A stretch of DNA of 64,000 nt from Marivita sp051859345. Its GTDB lineage: Bacteria; Pseudomonadota; Alphaproteobacteria; Rhodobacterales; Rhodobacteraceae. Where the stretch lies: the NCBI RefSeq assembly GCF_051859345.1, contig NZ_JBHYFV010000011.1:1-64000 (forward strand). Direction: 5' to 3'. Numbering within the stretch: the stretch's first letter is position 1; each line of letters begins with the position of its first letter. The notes beneath the pieces were generated by a model, which saw nothing but the letters and a program-made list of their open reading frames with translations, searched no databases and was not told where the DNA came from. The translations under genes and the position numbers were made by a program. Positions 23,881-31,492 of the stretch are shown piece after piece.

Positions 23881-25638
23881 TTACATGAACAGTGCGAGCA
23901 GACCAAGGAACGGCAGAACCGCAACAAGGTCGGCCATCCCACCCATGTCGTCGCCTTCGTCACTTTCGCTGTCGTCCAAGGCTTGCGCCTCTTCGGCGGC
24001 AAGGAATTCATCGGTCCCGGCGGTTGCAGCAACGGTGGGAAACTGAACCACAGTGTCGTCTGCCTCGACCGCGCTTTCTTCGGTGAACGGGTCAATCATC
24101 GGCTCTGGCAAATCTTCGGGCGCTTCGTTTGAAATCACGTCCTGAAAGTCCTGCGACGGGGTGAAACCGAACATGCGAATCTGCATGATTTCGCCCTGAT
24201 CCATCTGTACCGACAGGTTGGCACCATCCATATAGACCGCCGGATCAAGATCTTCGACCACGGCATCCGATGTGTTCGACCCGATCGCAGCACCCTCGGC
24301 CACGCCCAGAACCGAGATTTCGACCCGGCCGGTTTCGGATACCAGCCCGGAGAAATCGACATTTGTATCCGCGCCACCCTCTTGGGTTGCCGCCACATAG
24401 AACAGCAGTTCATCAGGTTCCCAAAATCCATGCACTGCCACGCCGTCTTCTTCGGCTTCGGTATCGGCACCCGCTTCGCGGGTAAGGTCAATGGCGGTCT
24501 TGCCGGGAAGCGCGTCCTGCATCATGTTGAACATCGCGCCGCCGGGCGTCAGATCGGTCTGACCGTCATCCATGCTCAGCGTGTTGGGCGTGTTCTGAAT
24601 CAGCGGCCAGACATGCGCGTTTTCAACGTCATAGCGCATGAATTCTTCCATCACGTTGAGCATCTCGTGGGACTGGTGCAGGCCGTAATCCGTCGACCGC
24701 TCAAGCAAGTCGGTGTTGCCGGCCGTGTTCCACTCGGTCACTGCGATCTGCGCATCGGGGATCTGTTCACCCCATGTTTCGTCCGTATTGTTGAGAAAAA
24801 AGCTGCGCTGACTCTCGTTGACCTGCCCACGGGAATAGACATGCACGGCCACCTGATCGACCGCCTGTTGTTCGGCTTCCGTATCGAATTCGGACAGGAT
24901 CATCTCGTTGGCGACATTGGTCCAGTTGATCTCACCCGAACTGTAAAGGCTATCCTCCCCAAGACTCAGCCCGTAGGTCGCGTTCAACTCTGCCAGGATG
25001 TCGGCGCTGCTCATGTCAGAGGCAAACTGGTCCGACAGGCGCGCAAAGTCGAAATTGGTGCCGGATTGAACGATGATGTCGGCATCCGCGTTCTGCAGGT
25101 CCAGTTCATCATTGACGATCACCGCCATTTCGCTTGCCAAGCGACCATATTCGACCGACGACATCTGGCCACTACCCCAGTATTCATTGCCCAGTTCGAA
25201 CGCCTCGATCTCGGCGGAGCCGTGTACACCAGAGACCACATCGCGCACAAAGCCGCGCAACGCGCCCTCGTCGATCGCGGAAAACCGGTCACCGTTTGCA
25301 TCTGTGGCATCGGACAGCAGATTGCGCGTGGGAATCACAACCGTGACCGACAGCCCTTCCTGGCCCGCATAATCCAGTGCTTCGTTCAGTGGAATAAAAT
25401 CCCGAGTCTCACCCGTGTCACGATCCGTGACCAGCGATGCGTTCGGATTGGTGATGTCGAAATAGCGTTCGGTCAGCGACCCGCCGGGATAGCGGAACGA
25501 CCCGACACCCAGTTCCCCGATCAGGCGATCATAATCGCCACCCTGCTCAAGCGTGGATCGGGTCGCCAGAACATTGGCCCCGAACAATCCCTGAGAGGCC
25601 TCAGATCCCATAAACCCGTATGCGGCGATTTCTGGCAT
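23881..25638 (-). CDS. Clan GH-A-like glycosidase with acidic linker and hydrophobic C-terminus
   Basis: A 585-aa protein. Residues about 15-390 read as a TIM-barrel hydrolase: GVGSFRYPGGSLTERYFDI, AFELGNEYWGSG with acid/base candidate E152 after Asn, HVYSRGQVNESQ, and IAVTEWNTAGNTD with nucleophile candidate E302. The spacing is of GH39/GH51/GH79-like enzymes. A beta-rich domain follows (about 395-495), then an Asp/Glu-rich linker (about 505-565) and a terminal hydrophobic stretch (VAVLPFLGLLALFM). No N-terminal signal peptide and no RTX repeats are seen, although related roseobacter proteins are often large RTX-type secreted enzymes. The C-terminus could be an export or tail-anchor signal. 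Substrate unknown. Encoded opposite to its neighbours; divergent from pdhA. Confidence 0.7.
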   Translation of the reverse strand: MPEIAAYGFMGSEASQGLFGANVLATRSTLEQGGDYDRLIGELGVGSFRYPGGSLTERYFDITNPNASLVTDRDTGETRDFIPLNEALDYAGQEGLSVTVVIPTRNLLSDATDANGDRFSAIDEGALRGFVRDVVSGVHGSAEIEAFELGNEYWGSGQMSSVEYGRLASEMAVIVNDELDLQNADADIIVQSGTNFDFARLSDQFASDMSSADILAELNATYGLSLGEDSLYSSGEINWTNVANEMILSEFDTEAEQQAVDQVAVHVYSRGQVNESQRSFFLNNTDETWGEQIPDAQIAVTEWNTAGNTDLLERSTDYGLHQSHEMLNVMEEFMRYDVENAHVWPLIQNTPNTLSMDDGQTDLTPGGAMFNMMQDALPGKTAIDLTREAGADTEAEEDGVAVHGFWEPDELLFYVAATQEGGADTNVDFSGLVSETGRVEISVLGVAEGAAIGSNTSDAVVEDLDPAVYMDGANLSVQMDQGEIMQIRMFGFTPSQDFQDVISNEAPEDLPEPMIDPFTEESAVEADDTVVQFPTVAATAGTDEFLAAEEAQALDDSESDEGDDMGGMADLVAVLPFLGLLALFM

Positions 25639-25918
25639 AATTGTGGTTCCCGACCAAGCGACAGTCCAAATCTCTCCTTATTTCTGCCTTTATGTCTGTA
25701 GGATTGGTTAAGACTGCCCAAATTAGGCCATAATTGTCCGCGCCAACGGAACAGTCCCTACAGCGCATGGTCATTGTCTTGCCACATGTGAACCAACTTG
25801 ACCCAAACCCACCGAATCAGGGCACAGCCGCGAAGATCGGCTCTTGCCATTGGTCAAATGAAGATCGTAGGCTGCTGAAAAAAGTTTAATACTAAATCAG
25901 TTTCGCAGGGAGGCACCC

Positions 25919-26932
25919 ATGGCGGCACGCAAAACATCGGCCAAGGCAGACCGTCAGCCGAACGTCTCGGCAGAGGAATTGAGCGCCTATTACCGCGACA
26001 TGCTGCTGATCCGGCGGTTCGAGGAAAAGGCTGGCCAGTTGTACGGCATGGGCCTGATCGGCGGGTTCTGTCACCTTTACATCGGACAGGAAGCGGTCGT
26101 CGTCGGACTGGAGGCTGCTGCCGAAGAGGGCGACAAGCGCATCACTTCGTACCGCGATCACGGTCATATGCTGGCCTGCGGCATGGATCCAAACGGCGTG
26201 ATGGCCGAACTGACGGGACGCGAGGGCGGCTATTCCAAAGGCAAGGGTGGCTCCATGCACATGTTTTCCAAGGAAAAGGATTTCTACGGCGGGCATGGCA
26301 TCGTCGGCGCGCAAGTGCCGTTGGGCGCGGGTCTGGCCTTTGCCGACAAGTACAAGGGCACCGACCGCGTGACCTTCACCTATTTCGGCGATGGTGCTGC
26401 GAACCAGGGACAGGTGTACGAGACCTTCAACATGGCAGCACTTTGGGCGTTGCCGGTGATTTTCGTCATCGAGAACAACCAGTACGCGATGGGCACCGCC
26501 CAGAAACGCTCGACCTCCACCCCCGACCTGCACACCCGTGGCGAAGCGTTCGGCATCCCCGGAGAAGCGGTTGACGGCATGGACGTGCTGGCCGTGAAGG
26601 CAGCGGGCGACAAGGCGGTGAAACACTGTCGGTCTGGCAAGGGGCCATATATCCTCGAAATCAAGACCTACCGCTATCGCGGCCACTCCATGTCGGACCC
26701 GGCCAAGTACCGCACCCGCGAAGAGGTGCAGAAGATGCGCGAGGAACGCGACTGCATCGAACATGTGCGCGAGATGCTTCTGCAGGGCGGCCATGCGTCC
26801 GAAGACGACCTCAAGGCGATCGACAAGGAGATCAAGGCCATCGTCAACGCCAGCGCGGACTTTGCCAAGGAAAGCCCGGAACCCAGCCTGGATGAGCTCT
26901 GGACAGATATCTATGCCGAGGAGGCCGTGTGA
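25919..26932 (+). CDS. pdhA: Pyruvate dehydrogenase E1 component, alpha subunit
   Basis: A 337-aa thiamine-diphosphate subunit that decarboxylates pyruvate and passes the acetyl group to lipoyl-E2. Marks: YYRDMLLIRRFEEKAGQLYGMGLIGGFCHLYIGQEA, SYRDHGHMLACG, GGSMHMF, the ThDP motif FGDGAANQGQVYETFNMAALWALPVIFVIENNQYAMGT, and the phosphorylation-loop-like YRYRGHSMSDPAKYRTREE. ATG follows GGGAGG by a few bases. Its TGA overlaps the ATG of pdhB (TGATG). First gene of pdhA-pdhB-small ORF-pdhC. Confidence 0.97.
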   Translation: MAARKTSAKADRQPNVSAEELSAYYRDMLLIRRFEEKAGQLYGMGLIGGFCHLYIGQEAVVVGLEAAAEEGDKRITSYRDHGHMLACGMDPNGVMAELTGREGGYSKGKGGSMHMFSKEKDFYGGHGIVGAQVPLGAGLAFADKYKGTDRVTFTYFGDGAANQGQVYETFNMAALWALPVIFVIENNQYAMGTAQKRSTSTPDLHTRGEAFGIPGEAVDGMDVLAVKAAGDKAVKHCRSGKGPYILEIKTYRYRGHSMSDPAKYRTREEVQKMREERDCIEHVREMLLQGGHASEDDLKAIDKEIKAIVNASADFAKESPEPSLDELWTDIYAEEAV

Positions 26933-28314
26933 TGGCGACCGAAGTTCTCATGCCCGCCCTCTCGCCCACGATGGAAGAAGGCACGCTGGCCAAGTGGCTG
27001 GTCAAGGAAGGCGACACCGTCAATGCCGGTGACATCATGGCCGAGATCGAGACCGACAAGGCAACGATGGAATTCGAAGCCGTGGACGAAGGCATTGTCG
27101 GCAAAATCCTGATCCCCGAAGGCACCGAAGGGGTGCGCGTGAACACCCCCATCGCCGTGCTGGTGGAGGAAGGGGAAAGCGTCGAAGACGCGGAACAGAC
27201 CGCGCCGCCACAACAACTGGTGGCGAAGGACAAGGCGCAAAGCTCGGAAGACCAGCCCGCCGCTGGCATGTCCCATCCCGAACCCGCCCGCGCCATCGCC
27301 AAGGCCGAAGCAACCTGGCCCGAGGGCACCAAGACCAAGCAGACAACGGTACGCGAAGCCTTGCGCGATGCGATGGCCGAGGAAATGCGCCGCGACGAGG
27401 ACGTGTTCCTGATGGGAGAAGAGGTTGGCGAGTATCAGGGCGCCTACAAGATCAGCCAGGGTCTGCTGGACGAATTCGGCGCGCGCCGGGTGATGGACAC
27501 GCCGATCACCGAACATGGCTTCACCGGTGTTGCCGTGGGGGCTGCGTTCGGCGGCTTGCGTCCCATCGTCGAATTCATGACGTTCAACTTCGCCATGCAA
27601 GCCATTGACCAGATTATCAATTCGGCTGCCAAGACGCTGTATATGTCCGGCGGCCAGATGGGCGCACCAATGGTGTTCCGGGGTCCAAACGGCGCGGCCG
27701 CCCGTGTCGGTGCGCAGCACAGCCAGGATTACGCCGCGTGGTACGCGCATATTCCGGGGCTGAAAGTCGTGATGCCCTACTCGGCCTCCGACGCCAAAGG
27801 CCTGCTGAAAACCGCGATCCGCGACCCGAACCCGGTGATCTTCCTCGAAAACGAAATCCTCTACGGCAAGACGTTCGAAGTGCCCGAGATCGAGGATTAC
27901 ACCGTCCCCTTTGGCAAGGCCCGTGTCTGGCGCGAAGGGTCGGACGTGACCATCGTCAGCTTCGGAATCGGCATGACCTACGCGCTGGACGCCGCTGAAA
28001 AGCTTGCAAACGACGGGATCGAAGCCGAGGTGATCGACCTGCGCACCCTGCGTCCCCTGGATTATGACACGGTGATTGCCTCGGTTCAAAAGACCAACCG
28101 CTGCATCACGGTCGAGGAAGGCTTCCCAGTCGGCGCCATCGGCAACCATCTCTCCGCCGTCATCATGGAGCGTGCCTTTGACTATCTTGATGCGCCCGTG
28201 CTGAACCTGACGGGCAAGGACGTGCCGATGCCCTATGCCGCGAACCTTGAAAAACACGCGCTGGTCACCACGGCCGAAGTGGTCGAGGCCGCGAAAAAGG
28301 TCTGCTACAAATGA
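26932..28314 (+). CDS. pdhB: Pyruvate dehydrogenase E1 component, beta subunit with N-terminal lipoyl domain
   Basis: A 460-aa protein. Residues 1-80 form a complete lipoyl domain (VLMPALSPTMEEGTLAKWLV, then the lipoyl-Lys motif ETDKATMEFEAVDEG, Lys about 43). A linker rich in Ala/Pro/Glu follows, then the E1-beta transketolase-type body (EALRDAMAEEMRRDEDVFLMGEEVG, FAMQAIDQIINSAAKTLYMSGGQ, GPNGAAARVGAQHSQD). An E1-beta carrying its own lipoyl domain is known from Zymomonas and several alphaproteobacteria. The start at 26932 overlaps the pdhA stop; the 28311 start of the next ORF overlaps its own stop by 4 bp. Confidence 0.96.
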   Translation: MATEVLMPALSPTMEEGTLAKWLVKEGDTVNAGDIMAEIETDKATMEFEAVDEGIVGKILIPEGTEGVRVNTPIAVLVEEGESVEDAEQTAPPQQLVAKDKAQSSEDQPAAGMSHPEPARAIAKAEATWPEGTKTKQTTVREALRDAMAEEMRRDEDVFLMGEEVGEYQGAYKISQGLLDEFGARRVMDTPITEHGFTGVAVGAAFGGLRPIVEFMTFNFAMQAIDQIINSAAKTLYMSGGQMGAPMVFRGPNGAAARVGAQHSQDYAAWYAHIPGLKVVMPYSASDAKGLLKTAIRDPNPVIFLENEILYGKTFEVPEIEDYTVPFGKARVWREGSDVTIVSFGIGMTYALDAAEKLANDGIEAEVIDLRTLRPLDYDTVIASVQKTNRCITVEEGFPVGAIGNHLSAVIMERAFDYLDAPVLNLTGKDVPMPYAANLEKHALVTTAEVVEAAKKVCYK

Positions 28315-28565
28315 CCGACGCCCTGACCGTCCGCACCCGCGATGTCGCCCGCGAGGCCTATCATGTGGAAACGCCCGAAGGCGCGGCCTTTGTCCCGGAA
28401 TGCCTGATGGACAAGTTCCCGAACGAGTCCCGGCCCTCGCACCAATCGGCCTATGAATGGATCGGCGCACATCGGCGTCAGATCACGCGCGCCGTTGCCG
28501 CGCTGAAAGCGGGTGAGACGCCCAAAGACCCCTATGACCTCATCACCCTGATCGAGGAGACCTGA
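28311..28565 (+). CDS. Small conserved protein of unknown function in pdh operon
   Basis: An 84-aa acidic-to-neutral soluble ORF between pdhB and pdhC, overlapping the pdhB stop by 4 bp and ending one base before the pdhC start codon. Sequence features: TRDVAREAYHVETPEGAAFVP, SAYEWIGAHRRQITRAVAAL, and a C-terminal DPYDLITLIEET. The absence of low complexity and the perfect operon packing argue that it is real; it may belong to DUF5076, but this was not confirmed. It could be an accessory of E1/E2 assembly, which is speculation. Confidence 0.7.
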   Translation: MTDALTVRTRDVAREAYHVETPEGAAFVPECLMDKFPNESRPSHQSAYEWIGAHRRQITRAVAALKAGETPKDPYDLITLIEET

Positions 28566-28566
28566 C

Positions 28567-29865
28567 ATGCCCATCGAAATCCTCATGCCTGCCCTCTCAC
28601 CCACAATGGAGGAAGGCACGCTGGCAAAATGGCTGGTCAAGGAAGGTGACGCGGTGTCCTCGGGCGACATTATCGCCGAGATCGAAACCGACAAGGCGAC
28701 GATGGAATTCGAAGCCGTCGATGAAGGCGTGATCGGCAAGCTGCTGGTTTCCGAAGGCACCGAGGGCGTCAAGGTAAACGCCCCAATCGCCGTGCTGCTC
28801 GAAGACGGCGAAAGCGTTGATGATCTGGGCGCGCCATCTGCGCCGAAGGAGGAACCCGCCTCGTCGCATGTTGCACCTGCCGAGCCCTCAGAGGCGACAG
28901 CACCAGCGCAAGGATATGGCCGGGGCGAGTCACCACAGACCGAGACCGCGTCAGGCGACCGCATCTTCGCCTCGCCTCTGGCCCGCCGCATTGCAGCGGA
29001 CAAGGGTCTGGACCTGAGCCAGATCACAGGTTCCGGCCCGCGAGGCCGCATCGTCAAGGCGGATGTCGAAAGCGCCAGCCCGCAGCCAGCGGCAGCCCCG
29101 GCTCAAGCCGCCGCACCCGCCCCAGCCGCAAGACCGGTCGATGCCAGCGCCATCGCGCGCATGTACGAAGACCGCGCCTATAGCGAAGTGCCGCTCGACG
29201 GCATGCGCAAGACCATCGCCACCCGTCTGACCGAAGCCAAACAGACCATTCCGCATTTCTACCTGCGCCGGTCGGTCACTCTCGATCCTCTGCTGGCCTT
29301 CCGCGCGCAACTCAATGCCCAGCTTGAAAAACGCGGCGTGAAACTCAGCGTCAATGACTTCATCATCAAGGCCAGCGCACTCGCCCTGCAACAGGTGCCC
29401 ACCGCCAATGCCGTCTGGGCCGGTGACCGCCTCCTGCAACTGGAACCGTCCGATGTTGCCGTCGCCGTCGCCATCGAAGGCGGGCTCTTCACACCGGTGC
29501 TCAAGGACGCACACCAGAAATCACTGTCAGCCCTGTCAGCCGAGATGAAGGATCTGGCCACCCGCGCCCGCGACCGCAAACTTGCACCACATGAATACCA
29601 GGGCGGCAGCTTTGCGATTTCGAATCTCGGCATGTTCGGAATCGAGAATTTCGATGCTGTCATCAACCCACCACACGGCGCGATCCTTGCTGTTGGCGCA
29701 GGGATGAAAAAACCGGTGGTGGGCGAAGACGGAACAGTCACCGTGGCGACCATGATGTCCATGACCCTGTCCGTGGATCACCGCGTGATCGACGGCGCGC
29801 TTGGCGCAGAGTTGCTGCAAGCCATCGTGGACAATCTGGAAAACCCGATGGCGATGCTGGCCTGA
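28567..29865 (+). CDS. pdhC: Dihydrolipoamide acetyltransferase (pyruvate dehydrogenase E2)
   Basis: A 432-aa E2. Residues 1-80 are a lipoyl domain (ILMPALSPTMEEGTLAKWLV, ETDKATMEFEAVDEG). A Pro/Ala-rich linker leads to the E1/E3-binding domain (RIFASPLARRIAADKGLDLSQITGSGPRGRIVKADV, about 137-170). The catalytic acetyltransferase core contains IPHFYLRRSV, NDFIIKASALALQQVP, FAISNLGMFGIENFDAVINPP and the catalytic DHRVIDG. The E3 (lpd) gene is not within the window. A dispersed hairpin repeat follows the stop. Confidence 0.97.
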   Translation: MPIEILMPALSPTMEEGTLAKWLVKEGDAVSSGDIIAEIETDKATMEFEAVDEGVIGKLLVSEGTEGVKVNAPIAVLLEDGESVDDLGAPSAPKEEPASSHVAPAEPSEATAPAQGYGRGESPQTETASGDRIFASPLARRIAADKGLDLSQITGSGPRGRIVKADVESASPQPAAAPAQAAAPAPAARPVDASAIARMYEDRAYSEVPLDGMRKTIATRLTEAKQTIPHFYLRRSVTLDPLLAFRAQLNAQLEKRGVKLSVNDFIIKASALALQQVPTANAVWAGDRLLQLEPSDVAVAVAIEGGLFTPVLKDAHQKSLSALSAEMKDLATRARDRKLAPHEYQGGSFAISNLGMFGIENFDAVINPPHGAILAVGAGMKKPVVGEDGTVTVATMMSMTLSVDHRVIDGALGAELLQAIVDNLENPMAMLA

Positions 29866-29868
29866 TCC

Positions 29869-29980
29869 GGGTTTCTTTGGGCCAAAAATACCTCGGGGGA
29901 GTCACCCGAAGGGTGACGGGGGCAGAGCCCCCTGTTTCCGTCACCGGAAACAGGCGATGCGTCGACGCATCGCCCGCCTA
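29869..29980. repeat. Dispersed modular hairpin repeat, copy D (longest form)
   Basis: Between the stops of the convergent pdhC and cysE genes: A-box GGTTTCTTTGGGCC / AAAAATACCTCGGGG, then perfect stem-loop GTCACCC-GAA-GGGTGAC (29901-29917), hairpin GGGGGC-AGA-GCCCCC (29918-29932), stem CTGTTTCCG-TCAC-CGGAAACAG (29932-29953) and a palindrome centred on GTCGAC (29953-29974, core ATGCGTCGACGCAT), ending CCGCCTA. Four contiguous inverted repeats make this either a bidirectional terminator array or a mobile-type repeat. Confidence 0.75.
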
Positions 29981-29982
29981 TG

Positions 29983-30792
29983 TCACGCGCCGGACCGCAA
30001 AATCTGATCCATGCTGATCGACGGCTGCGAACACCCCGCCTCTCCGACGATTCGGGCAGGAACCCCCGCCACGGTCTTGCAGGGCGGCACCTCTTCCAGA
30101 ACCACCGATCCGGCCGCCACCCGCGAGCAATTGCCGACACGGATATTGCCCAGCACCTTGGCCCCGGCCCCGATCAGCACACCGTCACCGATTTTTGGAT
30201 GACGGTCTTCCTCTTCCTTGCCGGTCCCGCCCAGCGTCACGGAATGCAGCATCGAGACATTGTCGCCCACAACCGCCGTTTCCCCGATCACGATGGAATG
30301 AGCATGGTCGATCATGATCCCCTGCCCGATCTTCGCGGCCGGGTGAATATCGACACCAAACGCCTCGGAACAGCGCATCTGGACGAAGAAGGCCAGATCA
30401 TGCCGCCCCTGGCGATAGAGCCAGTTGCCCAGACGATAACACTGGATCGCCTGGAAGCCCTTGAAAAACAACAGCGGTTGCAGGAACCGGTGGCAGGCCG
30501 GGTCACGCTCGTAGACCGCCACGATGTCTGCCCGCGCCGCCATTGCAAGGCTCGGATCAGAGGCAAACGCCTCGTCACAAATCTCGCGCAGGATTTGCTC
30601 GGTCATCTCGCCATTGGCAAGCTTGAGCGAAATCCGGTAACTCAGCGCCCGCTCGAGGCTTGGATGGTGCAGCACCGAATAGTGGATCATGCCGCCCAAA
30701 AGCGGTTCCTTGGCGACAGCCTCGTCCGCTTCCCTGACGATGCGTGCCCAGACCGGGTCGACGGATGCGAGTTTCGCGCGTGTTTCAGCCAT
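29983..30792 (-). CDS. cysE: Serine O-acetyltransferase
   Basis: A 269-aa enzyme making O-acetylserine from serine and acetyl-CoA, the gateway to cysteine. N-terminal helical region (ARIVREADEAVAKEPLLGGMIHYSVLHH) precedes a left-handed beta-helix: GVDIHPAAKIGQGIMIDHAHSIVIGETAVVGDNVSMLHSVTLGGTG, with catalytic His-Asp, and LIGAGAKVLGNIRVGNCSRVAAGSVVLEEVPPCKTVAGVPARI. It ends close to a hairpin repeat and is divergent from the DksA-like gene with an 83-bp gap to its ATG. Confidence 0.96.
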   Translation of the reverse strand: MAETRAKLASVDPVWARIVREADEAVAKEPLLGGMIHYSVLHHPSLERALSYRISLKLANGEMTEQILREICDEAFASDPSLAMAARADIVAVYERDPACHRFLQPLLFFKGFQAIQCYRLGNWLYRQGRHDLAFFVQMRCSEAFGVDIHPAAKIGQGIMIDHAHSIVIGETAVVGDNVSMLHSVTLGGTGKEEEDRHPKIGDGVLIGAGAKVLGNIRVGNCSRVAAGSVVLEEVPPCKTVAGVPARIVGEAGCSQPSISMDQILRSGA

Positions 30793-30875
30793 GCCACCTC
30801 TCCTTTGACGCTCAGACCATAGCAGATAGGATCAAAGAGCGAAAACGCAAAGCTGTGATGAAAAGGATCAGGAAA

Positions 30876-31214
30876 ATGGAGGATGTGCAGACCGACGCCT
30901 TTCGGAAAGCAATCCTGCACCGACTGGACGAACTTGATCAGGATGACGCCTTGGGCCGCGACAGTCAGGCCATTGTTTCGCTGGATCAGCAATCGGTTGG
31001 TCGGCTGTCACGTCAGGATGCGCTTCTCAGTCAGTCGATGGCCAAGGCCACTCAGGCGCGACGCGATTCGATGCGCAAAGCCTTGCTGGCGGCGCTCAGG
31101 CGGCTCGATGAAGGTGAGTTTGGCTATTGTGACGCCTGTGGTGACGACATCGCCCCCAAACGCCTGGAGCTTGATCCAACAGCCATCCGCTGTATTAGCT
31201 GCGCGTCAGGCTGA
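30876..31214 (+). CDS. TraR/DksA-family zinc-finger transcriptional regulator
   Basis: A 112-aa DksA-like protein: an N-terminal coiled-coil region (AILHRLDELDQDD...GRLSRQDALLSQSMAKATQARRDSMRKALLAALRRLDEGEFG) and a C-terminal CX2C...CX2C zinc finger (YCDACGDDIAPKRLELDPTAIRCISC). It lacks the classic DxxDxA tip, so it is a short DksA/TraR relative. The start at 30876 has AAGGA nine bases upstream; the frame is open earlier, but upstream Met codons have poorer sites. The 3' 91 bp overlap the convergent downstream gene of the GTA cluster. Confidence 0.85.
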   Translation: MEDVQTDAFRKAILHRLDELDQDDALGRDSQAIVSLDQQSVGRLSRQDALLSQSMAKATQARRDSMRKALLAALRRLDEGEFGYCDACGDDIAPKRLELDPTAIRCISCASG

Positions 31215-31492
31215 CCCAGCCGATGTGACAACACGGTCAGAACACAGATCCACGCATGAAGCCCGCCTTCGCTGTCAAAAGACACATCGCTCCTGCGATC
31301 ACGGCGCAAGGCTGCGGTCAACAGACTGCCATCGCCAAAGACCGGGTGGGCCGCGCGGTGGCAAAGCCGATACCGGTCTGCGATCTCGGCCTCTGCCAAC
31401 AGCTGCGTCATGGCCATGTCGCGCTGTGATCGGGGCACAGAGGCCACAACCGACACCGCCGCCAGCACATCGTTGTAGATGACGGGCTTCAC
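31124..31492 (-). CDS. Gene downstream of GTA cluster, DUF7742-like protein
   Basis: A 122-aa protein directly following g15 (start ATG 31492 overlaps the g15 stop by 4 bp). The conserved N-terminal half reads VIYNDVLAAVSVVASVPRSQRDMAMTQLLAEAEIADRYRLCHRAAHP and then GDGSLLTAALRR, a pattern known in Rhodobacterales just after GTA genes. Role unknown; a link with GTA production is only positional. Its 3' end overlaps the DksA-like gene by 91 bp on the opposite strand, unusual for a small gene. Confidence 0.7.
   Translation of the reverse strand: MKPVIYNDVLAAVSVVASVPRSQRDMAMTQLLAEAEIADRYRLCHRAAHPVFGDGSLLTAALRRDRRSDVSFDSEGGLHAWICVLTVLSHRLGQPDAQLIQRMAVGSSSRRLGAMSSPQASQ

Noticed and set aside
25850..25918. 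TTTAATACTAAA upstream of pdhA as a PdhR-like operator
   Set aside because: Short and A+T-rich, not matching a known pdh regulator site well enough to call.
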